This document shows positions 44,367 to 53,496 of a DNA stretch of 64,000 nt, piece after piece. A model generated the notes under the pieces. The model was not told where the DNA came from. It did not search any database and was given only the letters and a program-made list of their open reading frames with translations. Source of the stretch: Maricaulis sp963975345 (GTDB taxonomy: Bacteria; Pseudomonadota; Alphaproteobacteria; Caulobacterales; Maricaulaceae). Position 1 is the stretch's first letter; the number at the start of each line of letters is the position of its first letter. The stretch lies in assembly GCF_963975345.1 (NCBI RefSeq), contig NZ_CAXBGE010000006.1, positions 124,001 to 188,000 on the forward strand, given 5' to 3'. The translations under genes were made by a program, and so were the position numbers.

Positions 44367-45683
44367 CTATTTGCCGATGCAAAACTGACTGAAGACGCGG
44401 TCGAGGATATCTTCAACATCAACGCGGCCGGTCAGAGATTCGAGCGCCCGGACGGCCAGGCGGGCATCCTCACCGGCCAATTCCGGCGCATCGGCCAGCC
44501 GTGTCCGGCAACGCAGTAAGGCAGAATGAGCCGCTTCAACGGCGCGCCGATGCCGCGCCCGGCTCAAGGCCGGCAGTTCACGCGCACCCAGCCGCTCCTG
44601 CACAATCGCCTCGATGCGCCGCTCCAGGGCATCAATGCCCTCACCGGTTTTGGCGCTGACCCCAAGTCCGGCACCACCCGTCTTGCCCGAGACCAGATCC
44701 AGCTTGTTGAGGACCAGAAGATCGTCATCCAACAAACGACCTTTGAGATCGAGCAGTTCGCTCTGGGAGCGCGCATCAGCGACGCCGATCCGAAGATCGG
44801 CGTGCTCGGCCCGGTCCAGCGCCCGGCGGACGCCCTCAGCCTCAATCGCATCTACCGCTTCACGCAGCCCGGCCGTATCGCAGATCACGACCGGAAAGCC
44901 AGCCATCGTCACCCTCACTTCAACGATATCGCGCGTTGTCCCGGGAATATCGGTCACAATAGCCGCATCCCGGCCCGCCAGCCGATTGAGCAAACTCGAT
45001 TTGCCGGCATTGGGCGCGCCGATCAGCGCGATCGAAAACCCAGTGCGGACCCGCTCGCCACGACGGCCGTCGGCCAAATGCAATTCGATGGAGAAGATCA
45101 GGCCCGAAATCGGCTCATAAGCCCGATGGGCCAGCGCATCAGGCACATCGGCCTCGTCGGGAAAATCGATCTCGCCCTCAATCGAGGCCAGCACCGAGAT
45201 CAAGGCCTCGCGCCAGCCCTCATAGAGCTGTTTCAGTGAGCCGGACATCTGCGCCAGCGCCTGCTTGCGCTGACCTTCGGTCTCGGCCTCGATCAGATCC
45301 GCGAGGCCTTCGGCTTCCGTCAGATCCAGCTTGTCATTCTCGAAGGCGCGCCGCGTAAACTCGCCCGCCTGGGCCAGGCACCCACCAGCGCTCTCGATTG
45401 CCGTGATCGCTCCGTCAATCACCGCGGCGCCGCCATGCAGGTGTAGCTCGACGCAATCCTCGCCGGTAAAGCTGGCGGGAGCCGGAAACCAGAGTACCAG
45501 CGCGCGGTCGAACACATCGCCGGTCGCGGTGTGGAGACTGCGCAAACTGGCTTGGCGCGGCACGGGGTAAGGCTCCGTCAGCAGCGCGGCCAGAATATCT
45601 CTGGCGCTTGGTCCAGAAAGCCGCACCACCGCAATTCCCGACCGCCCTGGTGGCGTCGACAAGGCATATATAGTTGTTTTCAC
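44367..45683 (-). CDS. mnmE: tRNA modification GTPase MnmE
   Basis: A 438-residue GTPase (TrmE), partner of MnmG. The N-terminal folate-binding domain begins TIYALSTPPGRSGIAVVRLSG. The G domain (about 210-370) has the P-loop GAPNAGKSSLLNRL, DIPGTTRD and DTAGLRE; the NKxD motif is LNKLDLV. The conserved C-terminal CIGK (Cys-Ile-Gly-Lys) is present. The gene is full length. It follows DUF6489 by 4 bp. Confidence 0.96.
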   Translation of the reverse strand: MKTTIYALSTPPGRSGIAVVRLSGPSARDILAALLTEPYPVPRQASLRSLHTATGDVFDRALVLWFPAPASFTGEDCVELHLHGGAAVIDGAITAIESAGGCLAQAGEFTRRAFENDKLDLTEAEGLADLIEAETEGQRKQALAQMSGSLKQLYEGWREALISVLASIEGEIDFPDEADVPDALAHRAYEPISGLIFSIELHLADGRRGERVRTGFSIALIGAPNAGKSSLLNRLAGRDAAIVTDIPGTTRDIVEVRVTMAGFPVVICDTAGLREAVDAIEAEGVRRALDRAEHADLRIGVADARSQSELLDLKGRLLDDDLLVLNKLDLVSGKTGGAGLGVSAKTGEGIDALERRIEAIVQERLGARELPALSRARHRRAVEAAHSALLRCRTRLADAPELAGEDARLAVRALESLTGRVDVEDILDRVFSQFCIGK

Positions 45684-45687
45684 TTGC

Positions 45688-45936
45688 TTATTTCTTGGTT
45701 CCTGGTGTGGGCGTCACCGCAGCCTGACGCATCAAGTTCATGAAGGTGTCAGTCATTTGCCCGCCATAGGCGCTCCATTGCCGCATTAGGGCATCGGGCT
45801 CAAGCGATTCCATATTCGCATCCATGCGCCGGACCATCTCGCTGGTGAGGTGTTCATTGAGCGCTGTAACGTCCGGCAGACCCAGAAAAGCCCGCGCCTC
45901 AGCTGGCAAGCAGTCGATTTCGATATTGACCTTCAT
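45688..45936 (-). CDS. DUF6489-like small protein
   Basis: An 82-residue protein starting MKVNIEIDCLPAEARAFLGLPDVTALNEHL, a start shared by small alphaproteobacterial proteins annotated DUF6489. Residues 45-75 form a Met-rich helix (YGGQMTDTFMNLMRQAA). The ATG at 45936 has GGGAGA 7 bp upstream. The frame reaching 46050 has no support. It sits next to mnmE as in related genomes. Function is unknown. Confidence 0.78.
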   Translation of the reverse strand: MKVNIEIDCLPAEARAFLGLPDVTALNEHLTSEMVRRMDANMESLEPDALMRQWSAYGGQMTDTFMNLMRQAAVTPTPGTKK

Positions 45937-45989
45937 AACCATCTCCCGAAGTGTTGCGATGAGACTATCGCACAGAATTGGAGCGGACC

Positions 45990-46688
45990 ATGAGCGGTCA
46001 AGACATTGAGATCGAATCTCCAGACGGAAACTTCTCGGCTTATCTCTCAACTCCGAAATCTGGCCAAGGGCCAGGCGTCCTCGTCCTGCAAGAGATTTTC
46101 GGCGTCAATCCGGCGATGCGATCACTCTGCGACTGGTTGGCCGGCGCCGGCTTCACCGCGCTTTGCCCCGACTTGTTCTGGCGCATTGAACCCGGGATCA
46201 AGCTGGATAGCGAAAGCGATGCCGGTCTCAAGCGCGCCTTCGAGCTGTTCGGTATCTTCAACCACGACACCGGCCTGTTGGATATCCAGACCAGCTTGGC
46301 CAAACTGCGCACGCTCGACGCCTGCACCGGCAAGGCCGGCGCGATCGGCTACTGCCTCGGCGGTCTGCTCGCCTACCGCACCGCCTGCCATACGGACTCT
46401 GATGCCAGCGTCGGCTATTATGGGGTCAGCATCCAGGACAGGCTCGATGAAGCCAAAGGCATCCGCCACCCGCTCATGCTCCACATTGCCGGTGCCGACG
46501 GCCTCACCCCGCCGGCAGCGCAGGCCAGCCTCTACAAAGGCTTGGCTGCGAACCCGCTGGTCACGCTGCACGACTATCCCGGCCAGGAACATGCCTTTGC
46601 GCGGCCAAATGGGGGGCATTACGACGCCGAAAGCGCCACCATCGCCAATCGCCGCACCTTGGAATTCCTGCATCTGCACCTGGATTGA
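45990..46688 (+). CDS. Dienelactone hydrolase family protein
   Basis: A 232-residue cytoplasmic alpha/beta hydrolase. GVLVLQEIFGVN carries the Glu of the family, GAIGYCLGGLLAY the Cys nucleophile elbow (G-x-C-x-G-G), and a C-terminal GQEHAFARPNGGHYD the His. The Cys nucleophile is typical of true dienelactone hydrolases, which open cyclic enol-lactones in aromatic degradation. No other aromatic pathway genes are near. GGAG precedes the ATG by 6 bp. Confidence 0.88.
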   Translation: MSGQDIEIESPDGNFSAYLSTPKSGQGPGVLVLQEIFGVNPAMRSLCDWLAGAGFTALCPDLFWRIEPGIKLDSESDAGLKRAFELFGIFNHDTGLLDIQTSLAKLRTLDACTGKAGAIGYCLGGLLAYRTACHTDSDASVGYYGVSIQDRLDEAKGIRHPLMLHIAGADGLTPPAAQASLYKGLAANPLVTLHDYPGQEHAFARPNGGHYDAESATIANRRTLEFLHLHLD

Positions 46689-46712
46689 CGTTATCTGCCG
46701 AAACCGTGTGGC

Positions 46713-47339
46713 TTAATCGCTGGCAATAACCCAACTTGGCCGCGCTGTAAGCCGGGCGAAATAACTCTTGAGATTCTCGGGTGCGTCGGAAAACTGCCGG
46801 ATCAGCTTCAAGAGAAAGAACATATACCCCATCGAGATATCGGCGGCCGTGAAGCGGTCACCAGCGATGAATTCACGGTCGCCCAGCCCGTGAGTCGAGG
46901 CAAAATCCAGCAGCTTGTCAGTCTCATAGCGCGCCCATTTCGCCAGATTTGGATCGCGCTTGTCCTCGGGCAGCAATTGGGTATGCGCCAAGAGCAGGGA
47001 TACCGGCATGATCATGCCGCTTTCGCCGAAATGCAGCCAATGCAGGAAGCGGCCATAATCCGCTTCGTCAGGCGCGACGTCCAGCGGGCTCGGGCCGTAG
47101 CGGCCGAGCAGATACTGCATGATCGCGATCGAATCGAGGATGATCTCATCGCCATCCTTCAAGGCCGGGACCTTCCGGAGCGGGTGGATCAGCGCATAAC
47201 TCTCATCCCCGGCCGGCCGCGTCGCAAATTGCACTGTGTGCAACTCATAGGGCAGCCCCATTTCCTCCAGCAACCAACGCACCCTGATCGAGCGGGTGCG
47301 CGGCGCATGGTAGAGCGTCAGATCAGGCGTGTGGCTCAT
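46713..47339 (-). CDS. Glutathione S-transferase family protein
   Basis: A 208-residue GST. The thioredoxin-like N-terminal domain opens LTLYHAPRTRSIRVRWLLEEMGLPYELHTVQF and contains VPALKDGDEIILDSIAIMQYLLGRYG, with the conserved cis-Pro and the E/D-S motif that binds glutathione. The C-terminal helical domain holds FTAADISMGYMFF. GGAGGAAG lies 4 bp upstream of the ATG at 47339. The substrate is unknown. Confidence 0.9.
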   Translation of the reverse strand: MSHTPDLTLYHAPRTRSIRVRWLLEEMGLPYELHTVQFATRPAGDESYALIHPLRKVPALKDGDEIILDSIAIMQYLLGRYGPSPLDVAPDEADYGRFLHWLHFGESGMIMPVSLLLAHTQLLPEDKRDPNLAKWARYETDKLLDFASTHGLGDREFIAGDRFTAADISMGYMFFLLKLIRQFSDAPENLKSYFARLTARPSWVIASD

Positions 47340-47484
47340 GGGGCTTCCTCCGGAAATTATTACCCAATCCAAGCGCCAATTTCACGCCAAGCAAAGCGAT
47401 CTCTGCTGCATCGCCACCAAACACGCCGTTCTGCGCGGGCCGAAGCCGACGGGCATCGCTGAACATCAGCCAGGTACAGACACA

Positions 47485-47521
47485 AAAAAGCCCGCCGAAC
47501 CAAAGGTTTGACGGGCTTTTT
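47485..47521 (-). terminator. Intrinsic terminator of rho
   Basis: AAAAAGCCCG (47485-47494) pairs with CGGGCTTTTT (47512-47521), with an inner stem CGAACC/GGTTTG and a 3-base loop. It lies just after the rho stop codon and ends in a T-run on the minus strand. Symmetric A and T runs could let it act on both strands. Confidence 0.85.
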
Positions 47522-47538
47522 GTCAGTCTATGACAGGA

Positions 47539-48843
47539 TCAGGTATTCATCGAATCGAAGAACTCGTCATTGGTCTTGGTCTGACGCAATTTCTCGAGCA
47601 GGAACTCGATCGCATCCTGGGCACCCATCGGATTAAGGATCCGGCGCAGGACATACATCTTCTGCAATTGCGATTTGTCGACCAGAAGTTCCTCTTTCCG
47701 GGTACCGGATTTGAGAATGTCGATCGCCGGGAAGACGCGCTTGTCGGCAACCTTGCGGTCGAGCACGATTTCCGAATTGCCCGTACCCTTGAACTCTTCG
47801 AAGATCACTTCGTCCATCCGGCTACCGGTATCGATCAGCGCCGTCGCAATGATAGTCAACGAACCGCCATGCTCGATATTCCGCGCCGCACCGAAGAAAC
47901 GTTTCGGCCGTTGCAACGCATTGGCGTCCACGCCACCCGTCAGCACCTTGCCAGAGCTCGGAACGACCGTGTTGTAGGCCCGGCCAAGGCGGGTGATGGA
48001 ATCGAGCAGGATAACGACGTCACGGCCATGTTCGACCAGGCGCTTGGCTTTCTCGATTACCATCTCGGCGACCTGGACGTGCCGCGTCGCCGGTTCGTCG
48101 AAAGTTGAGGAGATAACCTCACCCTTCACCGTGCGCTGCATGTCGGTCACTTCTTCCGGCCGCTCATCGATCAGCAGAACCATCAGATAGCAATCGGGGT
48201 GGTTGGTCTCGATCGCATTGGCAATGTTTTGCAGCAGGACGGTCTTACCAGTCCGCGGCGGCGCGACGATCAGGCCACGCTGGCCTTTGCCGAGCGGCGC
48301 CACGATATCGATCACCCGGCCCGAGCGATCCTTGACCGTTGGATCGGGCAATTCGATCACGAAGCGAGATTCGGGATAAAGCGGTGTCAGATTGTCGAAA
48401 TGTACCTTGTGACGGGCGCTCTCAGGGTCCTGGAAATTGATCGTGCTGATCTTCAGCAGCGCGAAATAGCGCTCACCGTCGCGAGGACTGCGAATTTCGC
48501 CTTCGACCGTATCACCTGTTCGCAGACCGAATTTGCGGATCTGGGTTGGCGAAACATAGATATCATCCGGGCCGGCGAGATAATTCGCTTCCGGAGAGCG
48601 CAGAAAACCGAAACCGTCCTGTAGCACTTCCATCACGCCGCCGCCGTGAATCTCAACACCGCGTTCGGCGAAAGCCTTCAGGATGGCGAACATCATCGCC
48701 TGCTTGCGCAGGGAAGATGCGTTCTCGATTTCAAGCGCTTCCGCGAATTCGAGCAATTCAGTCGGTTTCTTGAGTTTGAGGTCTTGCAGCGTCATGCGCT
48801 CAAGGCCTTCAAGCAAGGCTGGCGTGGTTGTTTCGTCGGTCAT
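47539..48843 (-). CDS. rho: Transcription termination factor Rho
   Basis: A 434-residue hexameric RNA helicase. The N-terminal RNA-binding fold is seen as LQDGFGFLRSPEANYLAGPDDIYVSPTQIRKFGLRTGD. The motor has Walker A in GLIVAPPRTGKTVLLQNIA, Walker B in CYLMVLLIDERPEEV, and the Q and R loops. The start is at the ATG at 48843. The 224 bp upstream are coding-free and may be a leader used in Rho autoregulation. Confidence 0.97.
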   Translation of the reverse strand: MTDETTTPALLEGLERMTLQDLKLKKPTELLEFAEALEIENASSLRKQAMMFAILKAFAERGVEIHGGGVMEVLQDGFGFLRSPEANYLAGPDDIYVSPTQIRKFGLRTGDTVEGEIRSPRDGERYFALLKISTINFQDPESARHKVHFDNLTPLYPESRFVIELPDPTVKDRSGRVIDIVAPLGKGQRGLIVAPPRTGKTVLLQNIANAIETNHPDCYLMVLLIDERPEEVTDMQRTVKGEVISSTFDEPATRHVQVAEMVIEKAKRLVEHGRDVVILLDSITRLGRAYNTVVPSSGKVLTGGVDANALQRPKRFFGAARNIEHGGSLTIIATALIDTGSRMDEVIFEEFKGTGNSEIVLDRKVADKRVFPAIDILKSGTRKEELLVDKSQLQKMYVLRRILNPMGAQDAIEFLLEKLRQTKTNDEFFDSMNT

Positions 48844-49067
48844 GATCAATCTGTTTTTTCAGGCAGGGGAACCGATTCCCGGACGGGAACAGGCTGGAAC
48901 AAGCAATTCGGGTGCCAAAAGACGCTCATGGGCCCGGAAAGTCAGGATTGGGCAAGTGCGTTGTCGAATACGCGGACTTGACCGGAGAAGAGAGGATCCA
49001 CGTGTGGATTCGTCGAAGGCTTGCCACGCTGACACGGCATCGTCAAGTTCCACGTAGCTACAGGGCC

Positions 49068-49523
49068 CTAGTGCAAGGCAACGACTGCAATGATGACAAT
49101 CAAAATTGCCAAAACGAAGGGCAATTCGTTCAAAATACGGTAGCGCCGATCCGACCATTCATTGGTGCCAGCCTGAAAGCGCTTGTAGCGCAGCGCCAGG
49201 ACGTGATGCAGCCCGCTCATGATCGACACGAGCGCAAACTTCCCAAACCAGGCAAAGCTCAAAAATACCGACCAGCCGCCGGCGCGCTCGGCATTCGACC
49301 AGATCAACAACAGGCCAAAAACCCAGGTCGCGATCATCGCCGGATTCATGATGATCTTCAGTAATCGTTGTTCTTGCAGCTTCAGCGTCTCATCAAGCTC
49401 ACCACCGGGGATCGCACCGCAATGATAGACAAACAAACGCGGCAAATAGAGCAATCCGGCCATCCAGGCGATGACGGACAGAATGTGCAGGGCGCGTAGC
49501 CAATCATAAGCGGCGAGAATCAT
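49068..49523 (-). CDS. hemJ: Protoporphyrinogen IX oxidase HemJ
   Basis: A 151-residue, four-helix membrane protein of the HemJ/UPF0093 family. ILAAYDWLRALHILSVIAWMAGLLYLPRLFVYH has the conserved His in HILSVIAWMAGLLYLPRLFVYH, and later FGKFALVSIMSGLHHVL the Lys. HemJ oxidises protoporphyrinogen IX in organisms lacking HemG/HemY. It sits next to hemH and hemE, so the three genes carry late haem synthesis. Confidence 0.95.
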   Translation of the reverse strand: MILAAYDWLRALHILSVIAWMAGLLYLPRLFVYHCGAIPGGELDETLKLQEQRLLKIIMNPAMIATWVFGLLLIWSNAERAGGWSVFLSFAWFGKFALVSIMSGLHHVLALRYKRFQAGTNEWSDRRYRILNELPFVLAILIVIIAVVALH

Positions 49524-49529
49524 AGTGGT

Positions 49530-50573
49530 TCAAACCTCATTCAATGCGCAGGGGCAAGTCGTACAGGCCTGCGGACAAATACGTTCTCCGCCTGCGGCGG
49601 CAAGTCCGGACGGCCTTGCCAATGCCGCCAACACGATATCGGCGAGCGCAGCAATAAAATCCGGCGTCGTTCCCAGCGCCGGAACACGGGTATAACTGTT
49701 TACCCCACTAGACCGGGCCAGTTCCGCATAGTCTTCGTCCAGCTCGACCAAGGTCTCAATATGCTCCGATACAAAGGCGATCGGGCTCAACAGAATAGCC
49801 TTCCCGTCAGCGCCGGCTCGACAGACGGCCTCATCGGTCGCTGGGCCGATCCATTTGAGCGGCCCAACCCGGCTTTGATAGCAAATCTGCCAGTCGGGCA
49901 GTTCGGGCAACAGAGCCGCAACGGCATGAGCGGTCTGTTCGATCTGAAATTGATAAGGGTCACCAGCAAGAATGACCTTTTCGGGCAATCCGTGGGCCGA
50001 AAACAATAATCGGGTGTTGTCCGGCCGCCCGGCCTCGATCCAGCTGGTCCGGATCAATTCAGCATGGGCCCGGATAAAGCCTGGCTCGAGCGGATAGCAG
50101 CACACTGCGTGCGTTTCCAGGCCCGACGCCTTGCGCCAAGCCTTCAGCGACGAGCCCGTCGTGGTGGTTGAAAAGTGCGGGTAGAGCGGCAGCAAAACCG
50201 TCCGGTCAGGGCCCCAATCGGCAACGTCCTGGGCAACATCTTCGACGAAAGGGTGCCAGTAGCGCATCGCCGGCCAGATCCGGATCTCCTGCCCAGGCAG
50301 ACGATCCGACAAGAGCGGCATCAAAGCATCGACCTGTTTCAAAGTCTCTGGCACCAGCGGTGACCCACCGCCCATCTTCGCATAATTCTGTCGAGCGGAC
50401 TTTCCCCTTAATGTGGAAATCAGCCAAGCGAGTGCTTCACGGACAGGGCCGGGCGCACCAATGATGGCGGGGTCTCTAAACAGATTACGCAAAAACGGTT
50501 GTACATCATCGGGGCCATCGGGACCGCCAAGATTGAACAGAATAATTGCCAGCTTTCCCTCGGTCCTATCCAT
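49530..50573 (-). CDS. hemH: Ferrochelatase with C-terminal cysteine cluster
   Basis: A 347-residue enzyme that inserts Fe2+ into protoporphyrin IX. KLAIILFNLGGPDGPDDVQPFLRNLF starts the fold, SPLVPETLKQ and FSAHGLPEKV supply the catalytic His, and SPIAFVSEHIETLVELD the conserved Glu. The last 20 residues hold four cysteines (ERICPQACTTCPCALNEV, spacing C-x3-C-x2-C-x-C). This fits the [2Fe-2S] cluster reported for ferrochelatase of Caulobacter and others. The start is at the ATG at 50573, inside the hemE gap. Confidence 0.94.
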   Translation of the reverse strand: MDRTEGKLAIILFNLGGPDGPDDVQPFLRNLFRDPAIIGAPGPVREALAWLISTLRGKSARQNYAKMGGGSPLVPETLKQVDALMPLLSDRLPGQEIRIWPAMRYWHPFVEDVAQDVADWGPDRTVLLPLYPHFSTTTTGSSLKAWRKASGLETHAVCCYPLEPGFIRAHAELIRTSWIEAGRPDNTRLLFSAHGLPEKVILAGDPYQFQIEQTAHAVAALLPELPDWQICYQSRVGPLKWIGPATDEAVCRAGADGKAILLSPIAFVSEHIETLVELDEDYAELARSSGVNSYTRVPALGTTPDFIAALADIVLAALARPSGLAAAGGERICPQACTTCPCALNEV

Positions 50574-50587
50574 TTGCGGCTCCGTAA

Positions 50588-51625
50588 TCAGCTCGAGCGC
50601 CTGATACGCGCCAGCAATTGCTCGACATGAGCGATTGGCACATCGGGTGTGATGCCGTGACCGAGATTGAAGATGTGCGGCCGGCCCGACCAAGTCTCAA
50701 GCAATCGATCAATCTCAGCGTCGAGCAAGGCCCCACCAGCTCGCAAGACCGACGGATCGAGATGGCCCTGAACCGGCAAAGTTTCGGGCAAGGCGGCGCG
50801 TGCCCATTCAGGTTGAACAGCTGTATCCAAAGCAAGTCCGGTAATTCCGGTTTCACAAGCATATCGAGGGTAGAGTGTGCCCGCACCGCGCGGAAAACCA
50901 ATGATCGGGACCGTAACGCCAGCCGCGCGAATCTGATCAACGATCCGCCGCGTCGGCCGGATGATCACGCGTTCAAACAAGGGTTCCGGCAAACCTTCGG
51001 CCCAGCTGTCGAACAGTTTCAGCACTTCTGCCCCTGCCTGGGCCTGCATGATGAGATATTCGGCCGTCGCATCAGCGATCCGGTCCAGCATGCCATCAAA
51101 CGCAACCGGGTCTCGCCAAGCTGCGACACGTGTTGCGTAACGATCCTTGGATCCGCCACCCTCAACCATATAAGTCGCAACCGTCCAAGGCGAACCAGCA
51201 AAGCCGATCAGCGTGGTCTCAGCGGGTAATTGCGGCTTGACCAGGCGCAGGGTCTCGGCGATTGGCGCCAACACCTCGGCTACGCGACCCTGCGTCAGGC
51301 TTTCATAATCTGTCGGGTTGAAAGGCTCGAGTTTTGGTCCTTCACCGGTGACGAACCAGACCTTGCGGCCCAGGGCGATAGGGATGAGTAAAATGTCCGC
51401 AAAGATAATCGCGGCATCAAAACCGAAGCGCCGGATCGGCTGCATCGTGACTTCGGCGGCGAGATCCGGAGAGAAGCAGAACTCGATGAAATTGGCAGCT
51501 TTTGCGCGGACTTGACGATATTCTGGCAAATAGCGACCAGCCTGTCGCATTAGCCATACCGGTGGCGGCGAACGCGTTTCTCCGTTCAAAACGGCGAGGA
51601 TTGGTTTGGCAGGTTTTGACATCAT
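50588..51625 (-). CDS. hemE: Uroporphyrinogen decarboxylase
   Basis: A 345-residue enzyme that removes four carboxyls from uroporphyrinogen III. The signature PPVWLMRQAGRYLPEYR is at residues 21-37, with the catalytic Asp in FADILLIPIALG and GFAGSPWTVATYM and FPRGAGTL later. Two adjacent ATGs (51625 and 51622) could start translation. Its upstream region is the proposed origin. In Caulobacter the hemE promoter lies inside the origin. Confidence 0.96.
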   Translation of the reverse strand: MMSKPAKPILAVLNGETRSPPPVWLMRQAGRYLPEYRQVRAKAANFIEFCFSPDLAAEVTMQPIRRFGFDAAIIFADILLIPIALGRKVWFVTGEGPKLEPFNPTDYESLTQGRVAEVLAPIAETLRLVKPQLPAETTLIGFAGSPWTVATYMVEGGGSKDRYATRVAAWRDPVAFDGMLDRIADATAEYLIMQAQAGAEVLKLFDSWAEGLPEPLFERVIIRPTRRIVDQIRAAGVTVPIIGFPRGAGTLYPRYACETGITGLALDTAVQPEWARAALPETLPVQGHLDPSVLRAGGALLDAEIDRLLETWSGRPHIFNLGHGITPDVPIAHVEQLLARIRRSS

Positions 51626-52066
51626 GACGTTTGATTAGTCTGCTCTGTCGGATCATTCAATGCGGCCCTTTCACCCATATAGATATATGAATTTTTAGAG
51701 TCGTAATTGTTGGCACGTGGAAATCGGGGAGGGATAGGTTTATCCGGTCATACCGGAAAACGTCTTCCCCAGAATCCGAAAAGCCCAATCGAACCAGTAT
51801 TTGCGCGAAGAAGGCAATTAGTCTCAAATTTATCAATCGTATAATCGAGCATCTTATGTTAAAAACCGTCTGAATTACTGTGCAAAACCGCTTATATCTG
51901 AACGGTTATTCGTCGGTTTTGAACAGGCAGCCAATTGTGGATAGAGATGTGGGTAGTACCGGGTCATACTTCGGGAAACCCACAGGTCAGCGATTTGAAA
52001 CCATCCCTTGGGGAAAATCGCCACACTTGTTAACAATTCGTAAACGTCTTTAGGGCCCCCATCACC
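51626..52066. other. Candidate chromosomal replication origin (oriC/Cori)
   Basis: This 441-bp non-coding segment lies between divergent hemE and ppsR, the exact location of the Caulobacter origin. It is AT-rich at 51661-51720 and 51811-51900. A DnaA-box-like TGTGGATAG (CTATCCACA, one mismatch) is at 51936-51944, with a weaker TGTGGGTAG at 51948-51956. A CtrA-like TTAA-N7-TAAA is at 52030-52044. GANTC sites (CcrM methylation) occur near 51700 and 51772. The gene context is the strongest evidence. The box set is smaller than in E. coli, as is usual in this group. Confidence 0.75.
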
Positions 52067-52906
52067 ATGTCTTTCACCTCCAGGCCGCCTTTGAGCACCT
52101 GTTTTCATATTCACATGGTCTCCGATTCGACCGGTGAAACGCTGATGGAAGTCATGCGCGCCTCGGTCGCTCAGTTCGAGCACACCAACCCTCTGGAACA
52201 TCTGTATGCGCTGGTCCGCTCCCCGCGGCAGCTCGATCGGGTTCTCGAAGAAATTGAAGGTTATCCGGGTGTTGTCATGTACACGATCGTCAATGCCGAT
52301 TTGCGCCGGGATTTGGAAACACGTTGTGCCGATCTCGGCGTCCCAGCGATTGCCATTCTCGATCCGATGCTTGCGACCTTGAGCACCTATCTCGGCCGGG
52401 CCATGGCTAGCAGGGCAGGGGCGCAACGGGCTTTGGACGCAGATTATTACCATCGCATGGACGCCTTGAACTTTGCGATGGCACATGATGATGGCCAGGG
52501 CGATAATTTCGAGAATGCGGACATTATTCTGCTCGGCGTTAGCCGGACCTCAAAGACACCGACGAGTATCTATCTGGCGCATCGTGGCTATCGGGCCGCC
52601 AATATTCCACTTGTCAGAGGTGTGCCGACACCGGACTTTCTGTTCAGCCTGCGAAATCCTTTGATTGTTGGTCTGACCGCTTCACCGGAACGCATTGTGC
52701 AAATTCGCCGAAATCGGCTTTTGACTCTCAATGAAGATCGCTCGACCGATTATATCGACGATTTTGCCGTCCGTGACGAAATCGTTGAGGCTAAACGTCT
52801 TTTCGCGAAGCATGGCTGGGCCAATATCGATGTCACCCGGCGCTCGGTTGAGGAAACCGCCGCCAAAATCATCAATATGCTCAATGAAAAGCGTGGCCGG
52901 AAATGA
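52067..52906 (+). CDS. ppsR: Pyruvate,water dikinase / PPDK regulatory protein (PPSR, DUF299)
   Basis: A 279-residue bifunctional kinase/phosphorylase that regulates PEP synthetase or PPDK by threonine phosphorylation. The N-terminal MVSDSTGETL is the family start, and the P-loop-like GVSRTSKTPTSIYLAHRG is its hallmark. The 3' end overlaps maf by 4 bp (ATGA). It is the first gene on the right flank of the origin, as in Caulobacter, where the corresponding gene is RP001. Confidence 0.93.
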   Translation: MSFTSRPPLSTCFHIHMVSDSTGETLMEVMRASVAQFEHTNPLEHLYALVRSPRQLDRVLEEIEGYPGVVMYTIVNADLRRDLETRCADLGVPAIAILDPMLATLSTYLGRAMASRAGAQRALDADYYHRMDALNFAMAHDDGQGDNFENADIILLGVSRTSKTPTSIYLAHRGYRAANIPLVRGVPTPDFLFSLRNPLIVGLTASPERIVQIRRNRLLTLNEDRSTDYIDDFAVRDEIVEAKRLFAKHGWANIDVTRRSVEETAAKIINMLNEKRGRK

Positions 52907-53496
52907 CGGCGCGGCTCATCCTCGCCTCAGGCAGCCACATCCGCCAGCAGATCTTGCGCGATGCCGGCATCGCATTCGAAATTATCAAATCCGATGTCGA
53001 CGAAGATGAATTGAAACAAGCTCATCGCGAGCTGAAGCCAGCCGCCATGGCCGTTCTGTTGGCAAACGCCAAGGCCAACCAGGTCTCAAGCGCCCATCCG
53101 GAAGATTTCGTGCTCGGCGCCGATCAGACGATGGAACTCGACGGTGAGCTGCTCGACAAGCTGCCGCAGCGCGAATTGGCGCGGGCCCGGCTGACGGCGA
53201 TGCGCGGCACGTCACACCAGCTTCATTCCGGTTTGGCTTTGGTGTGCGCCAATAAGACGGTCTGGGAGCATCAACAAAGCTCCACGCTCTGGGTCAGGCC
53301 CTTTTCAGACGCTTTTCTCGACATTTACCTCGCCACCGCCGGCGAAGAGCTGACGGCCAGTGTTGGCGCCTATGCCTATGAGGGCCTGGGCGCGCAATTG
53401 TTTGAGCGTGTTGATGGCGAATTTCATGCCATATTGGGCTTGCCGCTCCTACCTCTGCTCAAGGCGTTGCGAGACCTCCGGGTCATCGCATCATGA
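52903..53496 (+). CDS. maf: Maf-like nucleoside triphosphate pyrophosphatase
   Basis: A 197-residue house-cleaning NTPase that hydrolyses dTTP/UTP or modified nucleotides. LILASGSHIRQQILRDAGIAFEI is the family start (ASxSxxR); FVLGADQTMELDGELLDKL contains the conserved D. The C-terminal SVGAYAYEGLGAQLFERVDG holds the GxYxxEG motif. It overlaps ppsR and aroE by 4 bp each, so translation is coupled. Confidence 0.93.
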   Translation: MTARLILASGSHIRQQILRDAGIAFEIIKSDVDEDELKQAHRELKPAAMAVLLANAKANQVSSAHPEDFVLGADQTMELDGELLDKLPQRELARARLTAMRGTSHQLHSGLALVCANKTVWEHQQSSTLWVRPFSDAFLDIYLATAGEELTASVGAYAYEGLGAQLFERVDGEFHAILGLPLLPLLKALRDLRVIAS

